A stretch of DNA of 64,000 bases from an uncultured archaeon. Lineage in GTDB: Archaea > Thermoplasmatota > Thermoplasmata > Thermoplasmatales > Thermoplasmataceae. Of this stretch, positions 35,989-45,582 are shown piece after piece. Position 1 is the first letter of the stretch; each line of letters begins with the position of its first letter. The notes under the pieces are model-generated. The model saw only the letters and a list, made by a program, of their open reading frames with translations. It did no database searches and had not been told where the DNA came from. Location of the stretch: assembly GCA_000965745.1 (NCBI GenBank), contig CP009479.1:692457-756456 (forward strand). The letters are read 5' to 3'. The position numbers were made by a program, and so were the translations under genes.

Positions 35989-36000
35989 AAATATAAAAAA
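35989..36000. promoter_or_regulatory. Shared AT-rich promoter of divergent genes
   Basis: AAATATAAAAAA read on either strand gives a TATA-like box. It lies about 21-26 nt from the ATG at 35969 (minus) and about 35 nt from the ATG at 36034 (plus). Confidence 0.4.
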
Positions 36001-36033
36001 TTATTTCTGAAGGACGTGTGGTGTTGAAAATCC

Positions 36034-37062
36034 ATGGTAACGAGAATTTTTAATGGTAGTAAACGTTTATCTACCCGTCTCATGGAAACTTTAGAACAAG
36101 TAAATATACGGAGCAGGAGTCCTAGGGTCGTCGTGCTAGTGCTAAACTGGAACGGCCTTCTGATAAAGTACCAAGATGAACCCATCCTGAAGCAATGTCT
36201 GGATAATCTACGCAGCACCAACTACTCCAATCTTGATGTCGTTCTCGTGGATGCTTCGAGTAGTGACGGATCGAAGGAATATGTAGAACAAAACTTCGAA
36301 ACAGTACATGTTCTTACTGTAGACAATATCAGTTGGTCCTATAACAATAACAGAGGTTTAGAGCACATTTTCGGTAACTTTCCAGATGCCGAATACGTAG
36401 TGATGATGAGTAATGACATCATCGCCTATGACAGAAATTGGTTGAGCAGATTTCTGGACCCCATAGAAGGAAATGATTCCATTGGTATAGCAAGTTGCAA
36501 GCTGGTAGATACCGAAGGGCGGACCCAATACACGGGACTTAGGCTCGCAAAATATGGCGGGTTTGAACCCGTAACTTCCAGAGGAACTGGATTCATCTCT
36601 GGGGATGGCTACATTGTTGGAGCATTCTTTTTGATGAATGCGAGAATGCTCAGAAAAATTGGCTTTTTAGATGAGAGTTATGTTATGATGGGATCGGAGG
36701 ATACTGATATCTGCGAGAGAGCTAGATTAGCTGGTTACAAGATTTTTTATGAAGATGATGTGGTTCTGTCACATATCGGGAGTGCTTCCACGTTCTCTTT
36801 ATCCGATGAGATTGAAGGTAGATGGGACCTTAAGGAACTGAAATTCAACATGCGGGTGAACAACTATGTTTTCCTTTTAAGATGGAGAAAAAGCCGGGTA
36901 CCTTTTTTTCTCCTCTACGACGCTGCAAGCACTATAATCCGGATTAAACCTAAAATTCATTTGAATAGGCCACTGTTTTCTGGAATAGTCGAGTCCTTTA
37001 CATCACTACTTCGAGCTGTACAACTTTATAGGACGACGAAAATTAAGTTTCCTAAGAACTGA
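36034..37062 (+). CDS. Family-2 glycosyltransferase (rhamnosyltransferase-like)
   Basis: 342 residues; an ATG at 36082 is an alternative start, since the conserved part begins PRVVVLVLNWNG. The nucleotide site has VVLVDASSSDGSKEYVEQNF. The DxD equivalent is MMSNDIIAYDRNWL. The acceptor region MMGSEDTDICERARLAGYKIFYEDDVVLSHIGS (about 225-258) is characteristic of the GT2 branch containing rhamnosyltransferases. It is followed 5 bp later by the nucleotidyltransferase gene, which is followed by a GT4, so three genes form an operon. Confidence 0.85.
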   Translation: MVTRIFNGSKRLSTRLMETLEQVNIRSRSPRVVVLVLNWNGLLIKYQDEPILKQCLDNLRSTNYSNLDVVLVDASSSDGSKEYVEQNFETVHVLTVDNISWSYNNNRGLEHIFGNFPDAEYVVMMSNDIIAYDRNWLSRFLDPIEGNDSIGIASCKLVDTEGRTQYTGLRLAKYGGFEPVTSRGTGFISGDGYIVGAFFLMNARMLRKIGFLDESYVMMGSEDTDICERARLAGYKIFYEDDVVLSHIGSASTFSLSDEIEGRWDLKELKFNMRVNNYVFLLRWRKSRVPFFLLYDAASTIIRIKPKIHLNRPLFSGIVESFTSLLRAVQLYRTTKIKFPKN

Positions 37063-37067
37063 TTGAA

Positions 37068-37811
37068 ATGGAAAAACGTTCATTTGAAATCAACGCTGCA
37101 GTTATTTTGGCAGCTGGAAGAGGAAAAAGACTTGAATCACCCTACAAAGACTTGCTTCCTAAACCCTTAATTCCGGTAAGGGATAGGCCAATACTCAGTT
37201 ACGTTATAGATAACATTGTTAGTCTTGGCATCAGTAGAGTTTTTGTCGTTGTAAATTACAAAGAGCATTTGATCAAAGAATTTATTGAAAATGCATACCC
37301 CCATCTGAATGTAACCTTCATAAGACAGGATAAACTTGGTGGAATTGCAGAAGCCATACTCCTGACTGAGCCATATCTGCCCAAAGAGCCTTTTATGGTT
37401 CATCTAGGCGACGAAATAGATATTGCGGAAAACCTCGGAGAACTCCTTGAAGTATTTGATGAGAGGAAGGCAAAGGCCGTAACTGGAACGGTGTGTGAAG
37501 ACGATATGGATGTGATAAAGAGGACGTGCGAACTAAAATTTGATCGCGACCTCAAAATAGAGTACATATCCGAAAAGCCCAAAGAACCTATTTCTTCTTA
37601 TCGTGGAACAGGAGTTTACATTTTTTCTCGTGACATATTTGCCTACATTCGTAGAACCCCGGTTTCAGAAAAAAGAAACGAAAAAGAAATCACAGACACC
37701 ATTGGGATTCTGGCAAGTGAAAACTTTGCGTATGCAGTTCCATTAAAGGGGAAAAGCTACAATATAAATACAAAGAGTGACTTAATGCGTGCCAAGACTG
37801 AGATAACCTGA
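37068..37811 (+). CDS. Sugar-1-phosphate nucleotidyltransferase
   Basis: 247 residues. The signature AAVILAAGRGKRLESPYKDLLPKPLIPV (about 10-37) is the GxGxR...KP motif of NDP-sugar pyrophosphorylases. FMVHLGDEIDI (about 108) holds the metal-binding Asp, and EKPKEPISSYRGTGVYIF the product-binding segment. It would make an NDP-sugar donor for the neighbouring transferases. Which nucleotide and sugar cannot be told. No C-terminal left-handed beta-helix is present. Confidence 0.85.
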   Translation: MEKRSFEINAAVILAAGRGKRLESPYKDLLPKPLIPVRDRPILSYVIDNIVSLGISRVFVVVNYKEHLIKEFIENAYPHLNVTFIRQDKLGGIAEAILLTEPYLPKEPFMVHLGDEIDIAENLGELLEVFDERKAKAVTGTVCEDDMDVIKRTCELKFDRDLKIEYISEKPKEPISSYRGTGVYIFSRDIFAYIRRTPVSEKRNEKEITDTIGILASENFAYAVPLKGKSYNINTKSDLMRAKTEIT

Positions 37812-37826
37812 TAATTTTGGTGCGGA

Positions 37827-39002
37827 ATGATGAACCAGCGCGATAAACTAAAGATATCAATAGCCATAAACTCAAATCTCTTACTGGGTGGCGGGGGGGA
37901 AAGGACTTTAATAAATTACATCCTCTCAATCCCTGAAAGTTATTTCGAAATTTTTGATATTCAAATTCTTCAAACAGGTTATTATGACAGGATCAGGCTC
38001 AATAGAAGCATAATTGATGACCTCAGGGAAAAAGTGACAATATTGGACTTTCCTGACTATGAGGAGAGACTAAAAAGGTACAAGGATAGGAACAGTCTAT
38101 TTTCCATAATCTTGTACCGCGCGTTTCTGCAAAGAATACTAGAAAGAGGTACAGTTAAACGCCTTAAGAGTCAACTATCAGATAGCGATATAGTCTATCT
38201 GTTCCATAACGGGTTCAGCAAATATGTGAGTTCGAATAAAACCGTCGTTATTGGAACACTGCATGAATGGCAACCAAATACACTATCTTTAGCCGGAAGA
38301 ATTCAAAATTTTCTTGTGGGGCATAATCTCGTATGGAGAAGAGTCAACATCTTCCATGCCACCACGCAAAGGGGATTTGAATATCTGCCCAAATGTAAGA
38401 AAGAAAATAGTTTTGTCCTTAGAAGCGGCATAGATACGGAGAATTTTTGTCTTTTGACTGACGAATCAAACCAACCTCAAATAAAAGTGCTTTATGTCGG
38501 GAGAATGCTCCCATGCAAAGGGGCGAATATAGTATTGAAAGCCGTCAATATGTTGAGGAACTCTGTGGACGTAGAGCTAACAGTGATAGGTTCCGGAGAG
38601 ATGGAGCAACTTCTGGAACAAGGAAGGTATAACTGGGTAAAACACTACCCAAACGTTTCAATACTCGAGCTTGTTAGTTATTACAATTCTTCTGACATTT
38701 TCCTTTTTCCATCTCAGTGTGATAATTTTGGCCTTGTCGTCCTTGAATCTGTAGCATGCGGCTGCTATCCGATACTGGATGAATCGATGAAAGGATTTTT
38801 CCCGGACTTAGAAGAACGTGGATATCTTCATTTTGCGAGCCACAACTCCGAGGCTGTCTTCAACCGGCTTAAGGAGGCTGCCGATAATATAGGCGCCATA
38901 AGAGCAACGAGGGGGGAGGCCTCCGAATACGTGAGAGAACATTATAGTTGGAGTAATGTTACCAATGAACTTCTTGGCCAAATAGTATCAAGAATCAACT
39001 AA
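37827..39002 (+). CDS. Family-4 glycosyltransferase
   Basis: 391 residues. It opens LKISIAINSNLLLGGGGERTLINYILSIP. The donor half has IKVLYVGRMLPCKGANIVLKAVNML, and the donor motif is CDNFGLVVLESVACGCYPILDE (about 302-324) with Glu in the ExxxxxxxE arrangement. It is the third gene of the operon starting at 36034, 15 bp after the nucleotidyltransferase. Its stop overlaps by 4 bp the stop region of the convergent membrane-protein gene. Confidence 0.85.
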   Translation: MMNQRDKLKISIAINSNLLLGGGGERTLINYILSIPESYFEIFDIQILQTGYYDRIRLNRSIIDDLREKVTILDFPDYEERLKRYKDRNSLFSIILYRAFLQRILERGTVKRLKSQLSDSDIVYLFHNGFSKYVSSNKTVVIGTLHEWQPNTLSLAGRIQNFLVGHNLVWRRVNIFHATTQRGFEYLPKCKKENSFVLRSGIDTENFCLLTDESNQPQIKVLYVGRMLPCKGANIVLKAVNMLRNSVDVELTVIGSGEMEQLLEQGRYNWVKHYPNVSILELVSYYNSSDIFLFPSQCDNFGLVVLESVACGCYPILDESMKGFFPDLEERGYLHFASHNSEAVFNRLKEAADNIGAIRATRGEASEYVREHYSWSNVTNELLGQIVSRIN

Positions 39003-40870
39003 ACAAACTTTTCCAATGCTGCGGAGTTAACCTTGTACAGGGTCAGCTCCTTGTACGACTTCACTTCTTGGGTTACATTGTGATCTGACAAGAAATGAAT
39101 GGCAGTGTGAACATAGGTTTCGGAAGACGATGGTTCATTAATATATTCGTCGACTAAAATATAACTCACATTGTTTTTGATCATCAGATTCGCCCAGTTA
39201 GAGCTAACCTCAATAGTGTTGTTCACGTTGACAACTGGATGTGTTATGTTGAAGTACACGTTCTTGTTTGCGGATGAAATGTAATCACCACCGTAGTTAA
39301 ACTGGTTAATCAGCTTAACTGGGGAGAAGTAGAGCTGATAAAAAGATGCGGAACCTGTATAGTTCCAAGCAGTGCTCAAGTATGTCCCTGTCTGTGGTAA
39401 CAATAGCACTGGTCCATTCTTGGGGATAAGATACGACCTTGCAGAAGAATAGCCTGCCGGAACATGAAATGTAGTGTTTATGGAAGAGTTGTATGGTTGA
39501 GTTTCAGCCTCTCCCGTAAATATTGGCAACATAGAGAAAGATAGAAGAGCGACTATCACAGCTATCACGGAAAACTTCATGTATCCCCTTCTTTTGAATG
39601 ATTTTATCCTCCGAGCCCCCCATCCAGATATGAACACAACTGCGAAAGCTACAAAAGGATAGTAAATCAGTTCAATGTAGAAACTGAAGGAATTCGGCGG
39701 AATGAATTGATACCCTTGAGGTGGAAAAGAATTGATGTCCCACCACAAGCTTCCCAATGGAGGATTTCCACCCTTATACCAGAAAAACATGATGACTGCT
39801 GGCAGCAAGAGTGATGGCAGAACAAGGTTCTTCCTATTCTTAAAAACAACAGCGAATGATACGATGAATAGAAATGGCCATAGATAAGAGGCTAGGGCAA
39901 TTGGATTACTCCCGATGTAGAGGACGTGATATGAAGTGTAGGGAAACAACCAGTTTCCAAATAATCTCAGTGAGTTGTGAATCGTATTAAACTCCCCCGT
40001 GTAAAAACCTAAGTATGCATTAGCTGAAGCGCCTGAATCTGCAACTCCCATATAGAACGATAAGTTTCTAAAGACGGGGAGAAAGGAATAAAAAGAGAAG
40101 ATGGAGATTGATATGATTGAGGCTGCAAATTTTTTTGCTGCAGCCCAAGACCAACCCCGTTCTTTCGGGAATCTCAACTTCCTGACAAGAGCAGACGATA
40201 AATATATCATAACGAAGATAAGAGTTTGAATGACTGCTATTCTAATGTTATTTGGAAATTTAGGGAGTGATAATGCAAAGCCGACTCCCATAAGAATAAG
40301 TGACGGAACCATCCCTAGCAGCGCTCTGCGGTCTGACCTGATCACCATGACGGTTCCGATGAAGAATAGCACGGTGAATATCAGATGTGGGCTCACAATA
40401 TTTCCGGCGAATGAGTATCTGGCTTCTGTTATTGACGAAGGGCCAACTACATAGAAGAATGAAGAAATTACAGACGCGATTCTAGTGTTTCTTGGGGAAA
40501 GTGCATCGAATACAATCAGTCTGGTTAAGTTATAGAAAAGGAATAGTATCATAAACATTATCAGAAAAAGTGCAATGTAGTCACCAGCATAAAAGTTGAA
40601 CCCTCCCAAAACGTTTCCAATGAAGTAAAAGAAAGAGGCAGTGGTTGGATCTAGGGTAAAATCGTAAACGTTGTAGAAACCAGCGTTATCTCCACCAAAG
40701 AATAATCTTCCATGACTGAAAAAAAGCATAAGACCAATGTAGAACAGAGATAGAGAGACTGATGAAAGTGTAGCGTTTATCAGTGTTCTCTTGTCTAGTT
40801 TGAAATCCTCTTTGATAAAGGTTGAGATGCTGCTTTTAAAACTGTCGATAGACTTACTTTTAGACTGCAT
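38999..40870 (-). CDS. Large polytopic GT-C-like membrane protein
   Basis: 623 residues from the ATG at 40870, chosen because GAAGGAG lies 6 nt upstream; an in-frame TTG at 40885 is less likely. About 12 membrane segments fill residues 30-450. The first outer loop contains FGGDNAGFYNVYDF, whose acidic residues resemble the catalytic loop of GT-C enzymes. The last 170 residues form an outer domain with several Asn-x-Ser/Thr sequons (YNSSINTTF, YFNITHP). It may be a polyprenyl-phosphate-sugar-dependent glycosyltransferase or a YfhO-like protein. The specific reaction is unknown. Confidence 0.65.
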   Translation of the reverse strand: MQSKSKSIDSFKSSISTFIKEDFKLDKRTLINATLSSVSLSLFYIGLMLFFSHGRLFFGGDNAGFYNVYDFTLDPTTASFFYFIGNVLGGFNFYAGDYIALFLIMFMILFLFYNLTRLIVFDALSPRNTRIASVISSFFYVVGPSSITEARYSFAGNIVSPHLIFTVLFFIGTVMVIRSDRRALLGMVPSLILMGVGFALSLPKFPNNIRIAVIQTLIFVMIYLSSALVRKLRFPKERGWSWAAAKKFAASIISISIFSFYSFLPVFRNLSFYMGVADSGASANAYLGFYTGEFNTIHNSLRLFGNWLFPYTSYHVLYIGSNPIALASYLWPFLFIVSFAVVFKNRKNLVLPSLLLPAVIMFFWYKGGNPPLGSLWWDINSFPPQGYQFIPPNSFSFYIELIYYPFVAFAVVFISGWGARRIKSFKRRGYMKFSVIAVIVALLSFSMLPIFTGEAETQPYNSSINTTFHVPAGYSSARSYLIPKNGPVLLLPQTGTYLSTAWNYTGSASFYQLYFSPVKLINQFNYGGDYISSANKNVYFNITHPVVNVNNTIEVSSNWANLMIKNNVSYILVDEYINEPSSSETYVHTAIHFLSDHNVTQEVKSYKELTLYKVNSAALEKFV

Positions 40871-40998
40871 TTTGTTCTCCTTCAATCGGCTTCTTCTACT
40901 ACTTTGGAAGTAATTGATGCCAGATCAAACACTTCTAATCAGTATCCGAATGGGCTTCTGTCAAGCTGCTAAATTCATAGAGTGGAGTGTTTTGTCCT

Positions 40999-42090
40999 TC
41001 ATTCGGACCCTCGTTCACAACCCTTGATGAACATATCCAATATACTTTCCATGATCTTTTCCTTATCGTACTTTCGAAATGCTTCTGACTGTATCCTTTT
41101 CTTAACATCAAAGTAATTTCCCCTATCCTGTGACCATTTTTTATGATGTTTTCGTATTTCAGATTCAATATCAGTTACATTGGGTTTACACTCCGTTATT
41201 CCATAAGTTTGGAAAGAGGCTTTTGCGAATTTCCAGGTCGTAACAATTGGCAAACCACATGATAAGGCTTCGAGCATAACAAACGGAAAGACGTCTCGGC
41301 TCGAAAGAAAGATGAGTAGAGAGGAATTTTGAAGAATTTTGAACTTCTCGTACTCTCCCACCCTACCTAAAACCCTTATGTTTGAAACTTTAGACAATGA
41401 ATTCATTATTGGAATGTAACTCTGAGGAACAGAACCCGCTATGTCTATGTAAAAACCAGGCTTCTCCTTAAAGAGATTGGATATCTTGATAAGTACGTCT
41501 GCACCCTTTCTCTTTTCCACTCTACCTAAAAAGACTATCCTGAATTCGTTGGTGTCCATTACATTGCATTTAGCACCGGGGATGAAATTTGGAACAGTAA
41601 AAAACCTTTCTTTCGGAAGATTGAATTTACCTTCTACCACCTTGCTCAGAGCGTGGACAGATAACATTGCCCCCGACACTCTCATGGCAAGTCTAGAAAT
41701 TGTCTGGAATGAATCTATCCCTAGTTTTCTATTTGAAAGAAAAGCATCGTGTGTACCGACTATCAACTTGGTCTTGCATTTCATGAGAATTCTGATAGGC
41801 TGCATTGAGGTGGTGTATACGATGTCAAAGTTGTCGAGTTCTCTGTTGTATGGTATCATAGGAGGAAAGAAGTTTAACTTATTAATGTGTTTGAGAAAAT
41901 TATAAATAAGCGATTTGTAAGCTTTAACGCCGTGATCTCTGGCAATTCTCACATCTTCTTCTGAAACCTCAGGCAAAAAGAATGTGACTTTCCATCCTTT
42001 TCTTCTTAACCGATCAGCTACCTCGACTGACCAGACCTCAGCACCTCCTCTGAATGATAATGGTCCGGGGAGCACAATCGCAACTTTCAT
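40999..42090 (-). CDS. Family-4 glycosyltransferase
   Basis: 363 residues. It opens MKVAIVLPGPLSFRGGAEVWSVEVADRLRRKGWKV. FRIVFLGRVEKRKGADVLIKI marks the donor half with the phosphate-binding Arg and Lys. The donor motif is DVFPFVMLEALSCGLPIVTTW (about 270-291) with the second Glu of the motif. It is soluble and complete. It reads away from the truncated GT4 at 42249, leaving about 160 bp of divergent promoter region. Confidence 0.9.
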   Translation of the reverse strand: MKVAIVLPGPLSFRGGAEVWSVEVADRLRRKGWKVTFFLPEVSEEDVRIARDHGVKAYKSLIYNFLKHINKLNFFPPMIPYNRELDNFDIVYTTSMQPIRILMKCKTKLIVGTHDAFLSNRKLGIDSFQTISRLAMRVSGAMLSVHALSKVVEGKFNLPKERFFTVPNFIPGAKCNVMDTNEFRIVFLGRVEKRKGADVLIKISNLFKEKPGFYIDIAGSVPQSYIPIMNSLSKVSNIRVLGRVGEYEKFKILQNSSLLIFLSSRDVFPFVMLEALSCGLPIVTTWKFAKASFQTYGITECKPNVTDIESEIRKHHKKWSQDRGNYFDVKKRIQSEAFRKYDKEKIMESILDMFIKGCERGSE

Positions 42091-42248
42091 TATGCAGTCA
42101 TATTCTGTCTATTATTAATGATTCCTGCAGAACACCGTATGCAACGCACCTTCCACACTCCCCGAGATGAGATAATCTGTTTGCCTGATAAGAAAATAGT
42201 ATTTTGTAATCTCATAGAAAATTAATAATTGGTCGGGTCAATTCTGCG

Positions 42249-42782
42249 ATGATAAGAGTGAAAATTCTTTGGCTGTCCCATCGTGATATAAGACACCCGA
42301 GAGCCGGTGGTGCAGAACTAACAATATATGAAGTTGGTAAGAGACTTGTTGCCGATGGTCATAAAGTAAACTGGATAACTCCTAGACCTATTGCAAGCCC
42401 AAAAAAAGAGTTAATTGATGGGATAATAATAAGCAGAATTGGTGGGAATTTAATTGTGCATGTAGCATCTATAATTTACATTCTAACTATGCGCCAAGAT
42501 TATGATATCATAATTGATGACATGGGCCATGCAATGCCTTGGTTTTCAAGACTCATCACTAGAAAACCTGTCATCGTATATTTCAGACACCGGCATTCCA
42601 GAACCTTGAAAGGACAGGTGAACAGAATATTGGCGAGTTTTCTTACCTTGATGGAGAGGGGGTATAGAATCTTCTATAGAGGATGCGCTTTTGTGACAGA
42701 GTCTGAAAGCTCCTTGCAGGATTTGATATCGATGGGAATTCCAGAAACGAAAATATTTCTTAATCCTGTGCTGGCCCCTTAA
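42249..42782 (+). pseudogene. GT4 glycosyltransferase truncated by an IS3 fragment
   Basis: 177 codons holding only the acceptor half (VKILWLSHRDIRHPRAGGAELTIYEVGKRLVADG through FVTESESSLQDLISMGIPETKIFLNPV). The true reading frame enters the IS3 terminal repeat at 42772. The last residues (Ala-Pro) and the TAA come from the IS end TGGCCCCTTAA. The whole donor half is missing, so activity is not expected. The C-terminal half is not found downstream, so DNA was also deleted. Confidence 0.85.
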
Positions 42783-43224
42783 ATAATTGGACAACATTGG
42801 CTTATAGTAATAGAAAAGTATATATAGGGGGGTTCTAGGGGGAAATGACTCGCAGATACTGGAAAGCGGAAGAGAAACTGGCACTCATCAACGAGATCAA
42901 AGAAAGCGGACATGTCGTTGAAACCTGCAGAAAATATTCTGTGGATCCATCCATGTTCTACCGTTGGAAACAGGCCTTCGATGCACTAGGCATGGATGGG
43001 CTCAGATCCCGTACAAGGTCCTTGGAACCAGGCCTCAGAAAGCTGAAGAAGGAGAACGAGAGATTGAAGAAGATGCTTGCAGAGAAGGAACTGGAGGTAT
43101 CACTGCTCCAGGAAGCATATAAAAAAACGAGGAGGAAACCGCGTTGATCAATGAGTATGCTGGACGTGGGCTCTCAACGACCAGAATCCTGGAACTTCTA
43201 AGGATACCACGGAGCACATTCTAT
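42772..43224 (+). mobile_element. Truncated IS3-family element
   Basis: Left end TGGCCCCTTAAAT equals the orfA-side end of the IS3 at 16941-20162. It contains a complete orfA (42845-43147, MTRRYWKAEEKLALINEIKESGHVVETC) with the same A7 slip site. It is followed by about 26 codons of orfB (ETALINEYAGRGLSTTRILELL), stopping at GSTFYH-like coding near 43224. The rest of orfB and the other terminal repeat are gone. The leader here lacks the group II intron. Confidence 0.85.
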
Positions 43225-43270
43225 CATACAAAAATTCATATTACTTTAAGAATATAAACGTTCGACTATA

Positions 43271-44065
43271 TTGGAATCGCAAAACCTTGCTGCTCAAGAA
43301 TTTGAGCTTCCTGCTAATGTTTCTATAATCATTCCAGCATACAACGAAGAAGAACGGATCGGGCCTGTCCTAAACGAAATCCTGGATTTTTGCAAACTAA
43401 ATTCCTTGAATTTGCAAGTTATAGTATCCATCGACGGTGATGACAGCACTGAGCAGATTGTATCCGATTTGTTTGATGATGGAATGAATACTCTTGCCAT
43501 CGTAAATAGAAAGAGAATGGGCAAGGGAAGGGCGATCAAAAGAGCCCTGGAGTTTGCAGAAGGAGATTACGTGATATTGATGGACGCAGATGGATCGGTG
43601 AGCTTCAAAGACCTGATTGACCATTTTCCACTAATTTATGATCACGACTTGGTGAATTTTAACCGGTACCTGGATGTAAGTAACTCAATACCACCATATA
43701 GGCGTTTCTTCAGCAGAGCATTCAACTTTCTAGTCAAAGGTTTCCTGGGAATCAAGATAATCGATACCCAGTGCGGGTACAAGATAGCAAGAAAGGACAG
43801 ATTAGTGGGGCTGTTCAGGAAGGTAACCATATCAAACGCATTCTTTGACGTCTTCGTCCACTACTATGCAAAGAGAGAAAACTACATCGTAAAGGAGGTG
43901 CCAATCCACTACACGCACGGCGAAGGGAGCACCTTCAACATTGCTGCCCTGATTTTCAGTGGCCTAATCTCCCTGGTAGCCATAATGATAAGAAACTCAC
44001 CACTCTGGAAATACATTCCGAAGAAGGTGGAAGAGCTTTACTACGAAAAATTCTCTGAATTCTGA
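43271..44065 (+). CDS. Family-2 glycosyltransferase, dolichyl-phosphate-sugar synthase-like
   Basis: 264 residues from a TTG at 43271; a TATA-like AATATAAA about 15-25 nt upstream suggests a leaderless start. VSIIIPAYNEEERIGPVLNEIL opens the GT-A fold. MGKGRAIKRALEFAEGDYVILMDADGSVSF (about 80-110) holds the DxD, and IIDTQCGYKIARK (about 165) is typical of dolichyl-phosphate mannose/glucose synthases. It has one amphipathic or membrane-associated C-terminal segment (LIFSGLISLVAIMI). It would make the polyprenyl-phosphate sugar used by the GT-C proteins of the island. Confidence 0.9.
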   Translation: MESQNLAAQEFELPANVSIIIPAYNEEERIGPVLNEILDFCKLNSLNLQVIVSIDGDDSTEQIVSDLFDDGMNTLAIVNRKRMGKGRAIKRALEFAEGDYVILMDADGSVSFKDLIDHFPLIYDHDLVNFNRYLDVSNSIPPYRRFFSRAFNFLVKGFLGIKIIDTQCGYKIARKDRLVGLFRKVTISNAFFDVFVHYYAKRENYIVKEVPIHYTHGEGSTFNIAALIFSGLISLVAIMIRNSPLWKYIPKKVEELYYEKFSEF

Positions 44066-44086
44066 CCCTGTTCACGTTCAGCCACG

Positions 44087-45502
44087 TCAGGAATTTTTCT
44101 CAATAAGTGTGATATTATACTCATTGTCAACAATGTGATACCGTCCACTGTTTAGCAGAGACTGGAACTCGGATTGGAAGTTGGATATGACGTTTCCGGA
44201 AATATGAACACCATCGAAGTAATAGTAGCTGTAAGGATCACTTAAGGCATACTGGGGAAGATCGGTATGGTTGAGCTGATAAGGAAGGATCCAGTGGTAT
44301 CCGTTGGTGAGCTGAGGCATATTCCCCTGTATAAGGACTGTTGAACCTTTTGGTATCAGGGAAATCATCTGGTTCAATGCATTATCCTGGTTCGTGACCG
44401 TAATCTGGTTGGGTGCGTTGTATCCATCATTGATGCCGGTAGCAATGTTGCCCAGTGGTGAGAGGAGTGATGCGAGCAGTATATTGATCAAAAGAATAGC
44501 CGCGGCGAGATGCTTTGCCTTCAATCTTCTGAAAGACGGGATCTTTTTGAATTTCCTCATCCCGTAGACCGCCGAAGTGAAAATTATGGGTGCAGTCAAT
44601 GCAGGATACTGGTAAAACATGGGTGAGTAAAAGGGGTGGTAACTGTAACTGAAAACGAAGAGTACATACGGTATTATCAGGAGAAGAATTCGTATCTCCA
44701 GGAATGAAAGAAACAGCACAGGCAAAAGAAGCCAGAAGAAATACTCTGCTTTCAGGGGCAAATCTGCCGATAGAGAGGAGAAAAACCCTGCAGAGAATGG
44801 CCTGTTCATCCAGTTATAAATGTATGCAGGACCGAAGTACAGTGCTATCAAGACCAATACTGCAAATGAAAATAAAAGCGCTACCAGAATATATCTTGTT
44901 ATCAGAGGATCTCTTTTCCTCTTGGATGGATAGAGCATATAGCAGACTCCCATGAACAGCATAATAATTGGAACGAGGAGATCTGTCAGGGTCGCTAAGA
45001 ACATGAAGAGCAGCAAATATCTTTTCCTTTCGTATACGAGAAACATTATTCCAAAGAGGAAGAAAGTCGGGAACAGGGCCATGTAGTGGAAGTCAAACCA
45101 GTAAACCCCCCCTAACGGGAAATATACAAGATACGCCAGCGACATCGCAACGGACGCGAATTCGTCACCCAATACCTTCTTCCCGATCTTATAAAGAGGA
45201 AAAGCACCTATCGAGATCCAGAAACTCTGGAATACTAGGAGCGTTCTGGGATCAGGGTATAAGTTGTAGAAAGGTGCGATTAGGAGATAGATGAGCTTGT
45301 TTACAGCAAGATTGCCTGAAGAGAAATCCGGGTGGAACACACCGTATAGAAGGCTTGAATTCACCCCCAGGTCAAGCACATCAGCGTTGAATGCATCATA
45401 CCTCATTACGGATATGAACGACCAGATGGAGGAAAGTGCCAGGATAGCACAAAGGATGGTTAATGTGCCGCGTCTGTTATAGGCAACCTCCTTCCAACTC
45501 AT
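44087..45502 (-). CDS. DUF2079-family polytopic membrane protein
   Basis: 471 residues with about ten membrane helices. The loop after the first helix reads YDAFNADVLDLGVNSSLLYG, and HYMALFPTFFLFGIMFLVYERKRY follows, the pattern of DUF2079 proteins, which have a GT-C-like topology. The C-terminal 120 residues form an outer domain (GNMPQLTNGYHWILPYQLNHTDLPQYALSDPYS). The Asp in the first loop may be catalytic. The function is not established for the family; a glycosyltransferase role in the island is likely. Confidence 0.75.
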   Translation of the reverse strand: MSWKEVAYNRRGTLTILCAILALSSIWSFISVMRYDAFNADVLDLGVNSSLLYGVFHPDFSSGNLAVNKLIYLLIAPFYNLYPDPRTLLVFQSFWISIGAFPLYKIGKKVLGDEFASVAMSLAYLVYFPLGGVYWFDFHYMALFPTFFLFGIMFLVYERKRYLLLFMFLATLTDLLVPIIMLFMGVCYMLYPSKRKRDPLITRYILVALLFSFAVLVLIALYFGPAYIYNWMNRPFSAGFFSSLSADLPLKAEYFFWLLLPVLFLSFLEIRILLLIIPYVLFVFSYSYHPFYSPMFYQYPALTAPIIFTSAVYGMRKFKKIPSFRRLKAKHLAAAILLINILLASLLSPLGNIATGINDGYNAPNQITVTNQDNALNQMISLIPKGSTVLIQGNMPQLTNGYHWILPYQLNHTDLPQYALSDPYSYYYFDGVHISGNVISNFQSEFQSLLNSGRYHIVDNEYNITLIEKNS

Positions 45503-45582
45503 CGGGAATCGTATAGAGGGGATGTATTAATTTATGTGCTGTCGAATAGGGTCATAAAATCTACAACATAGGTTCTAAATGC

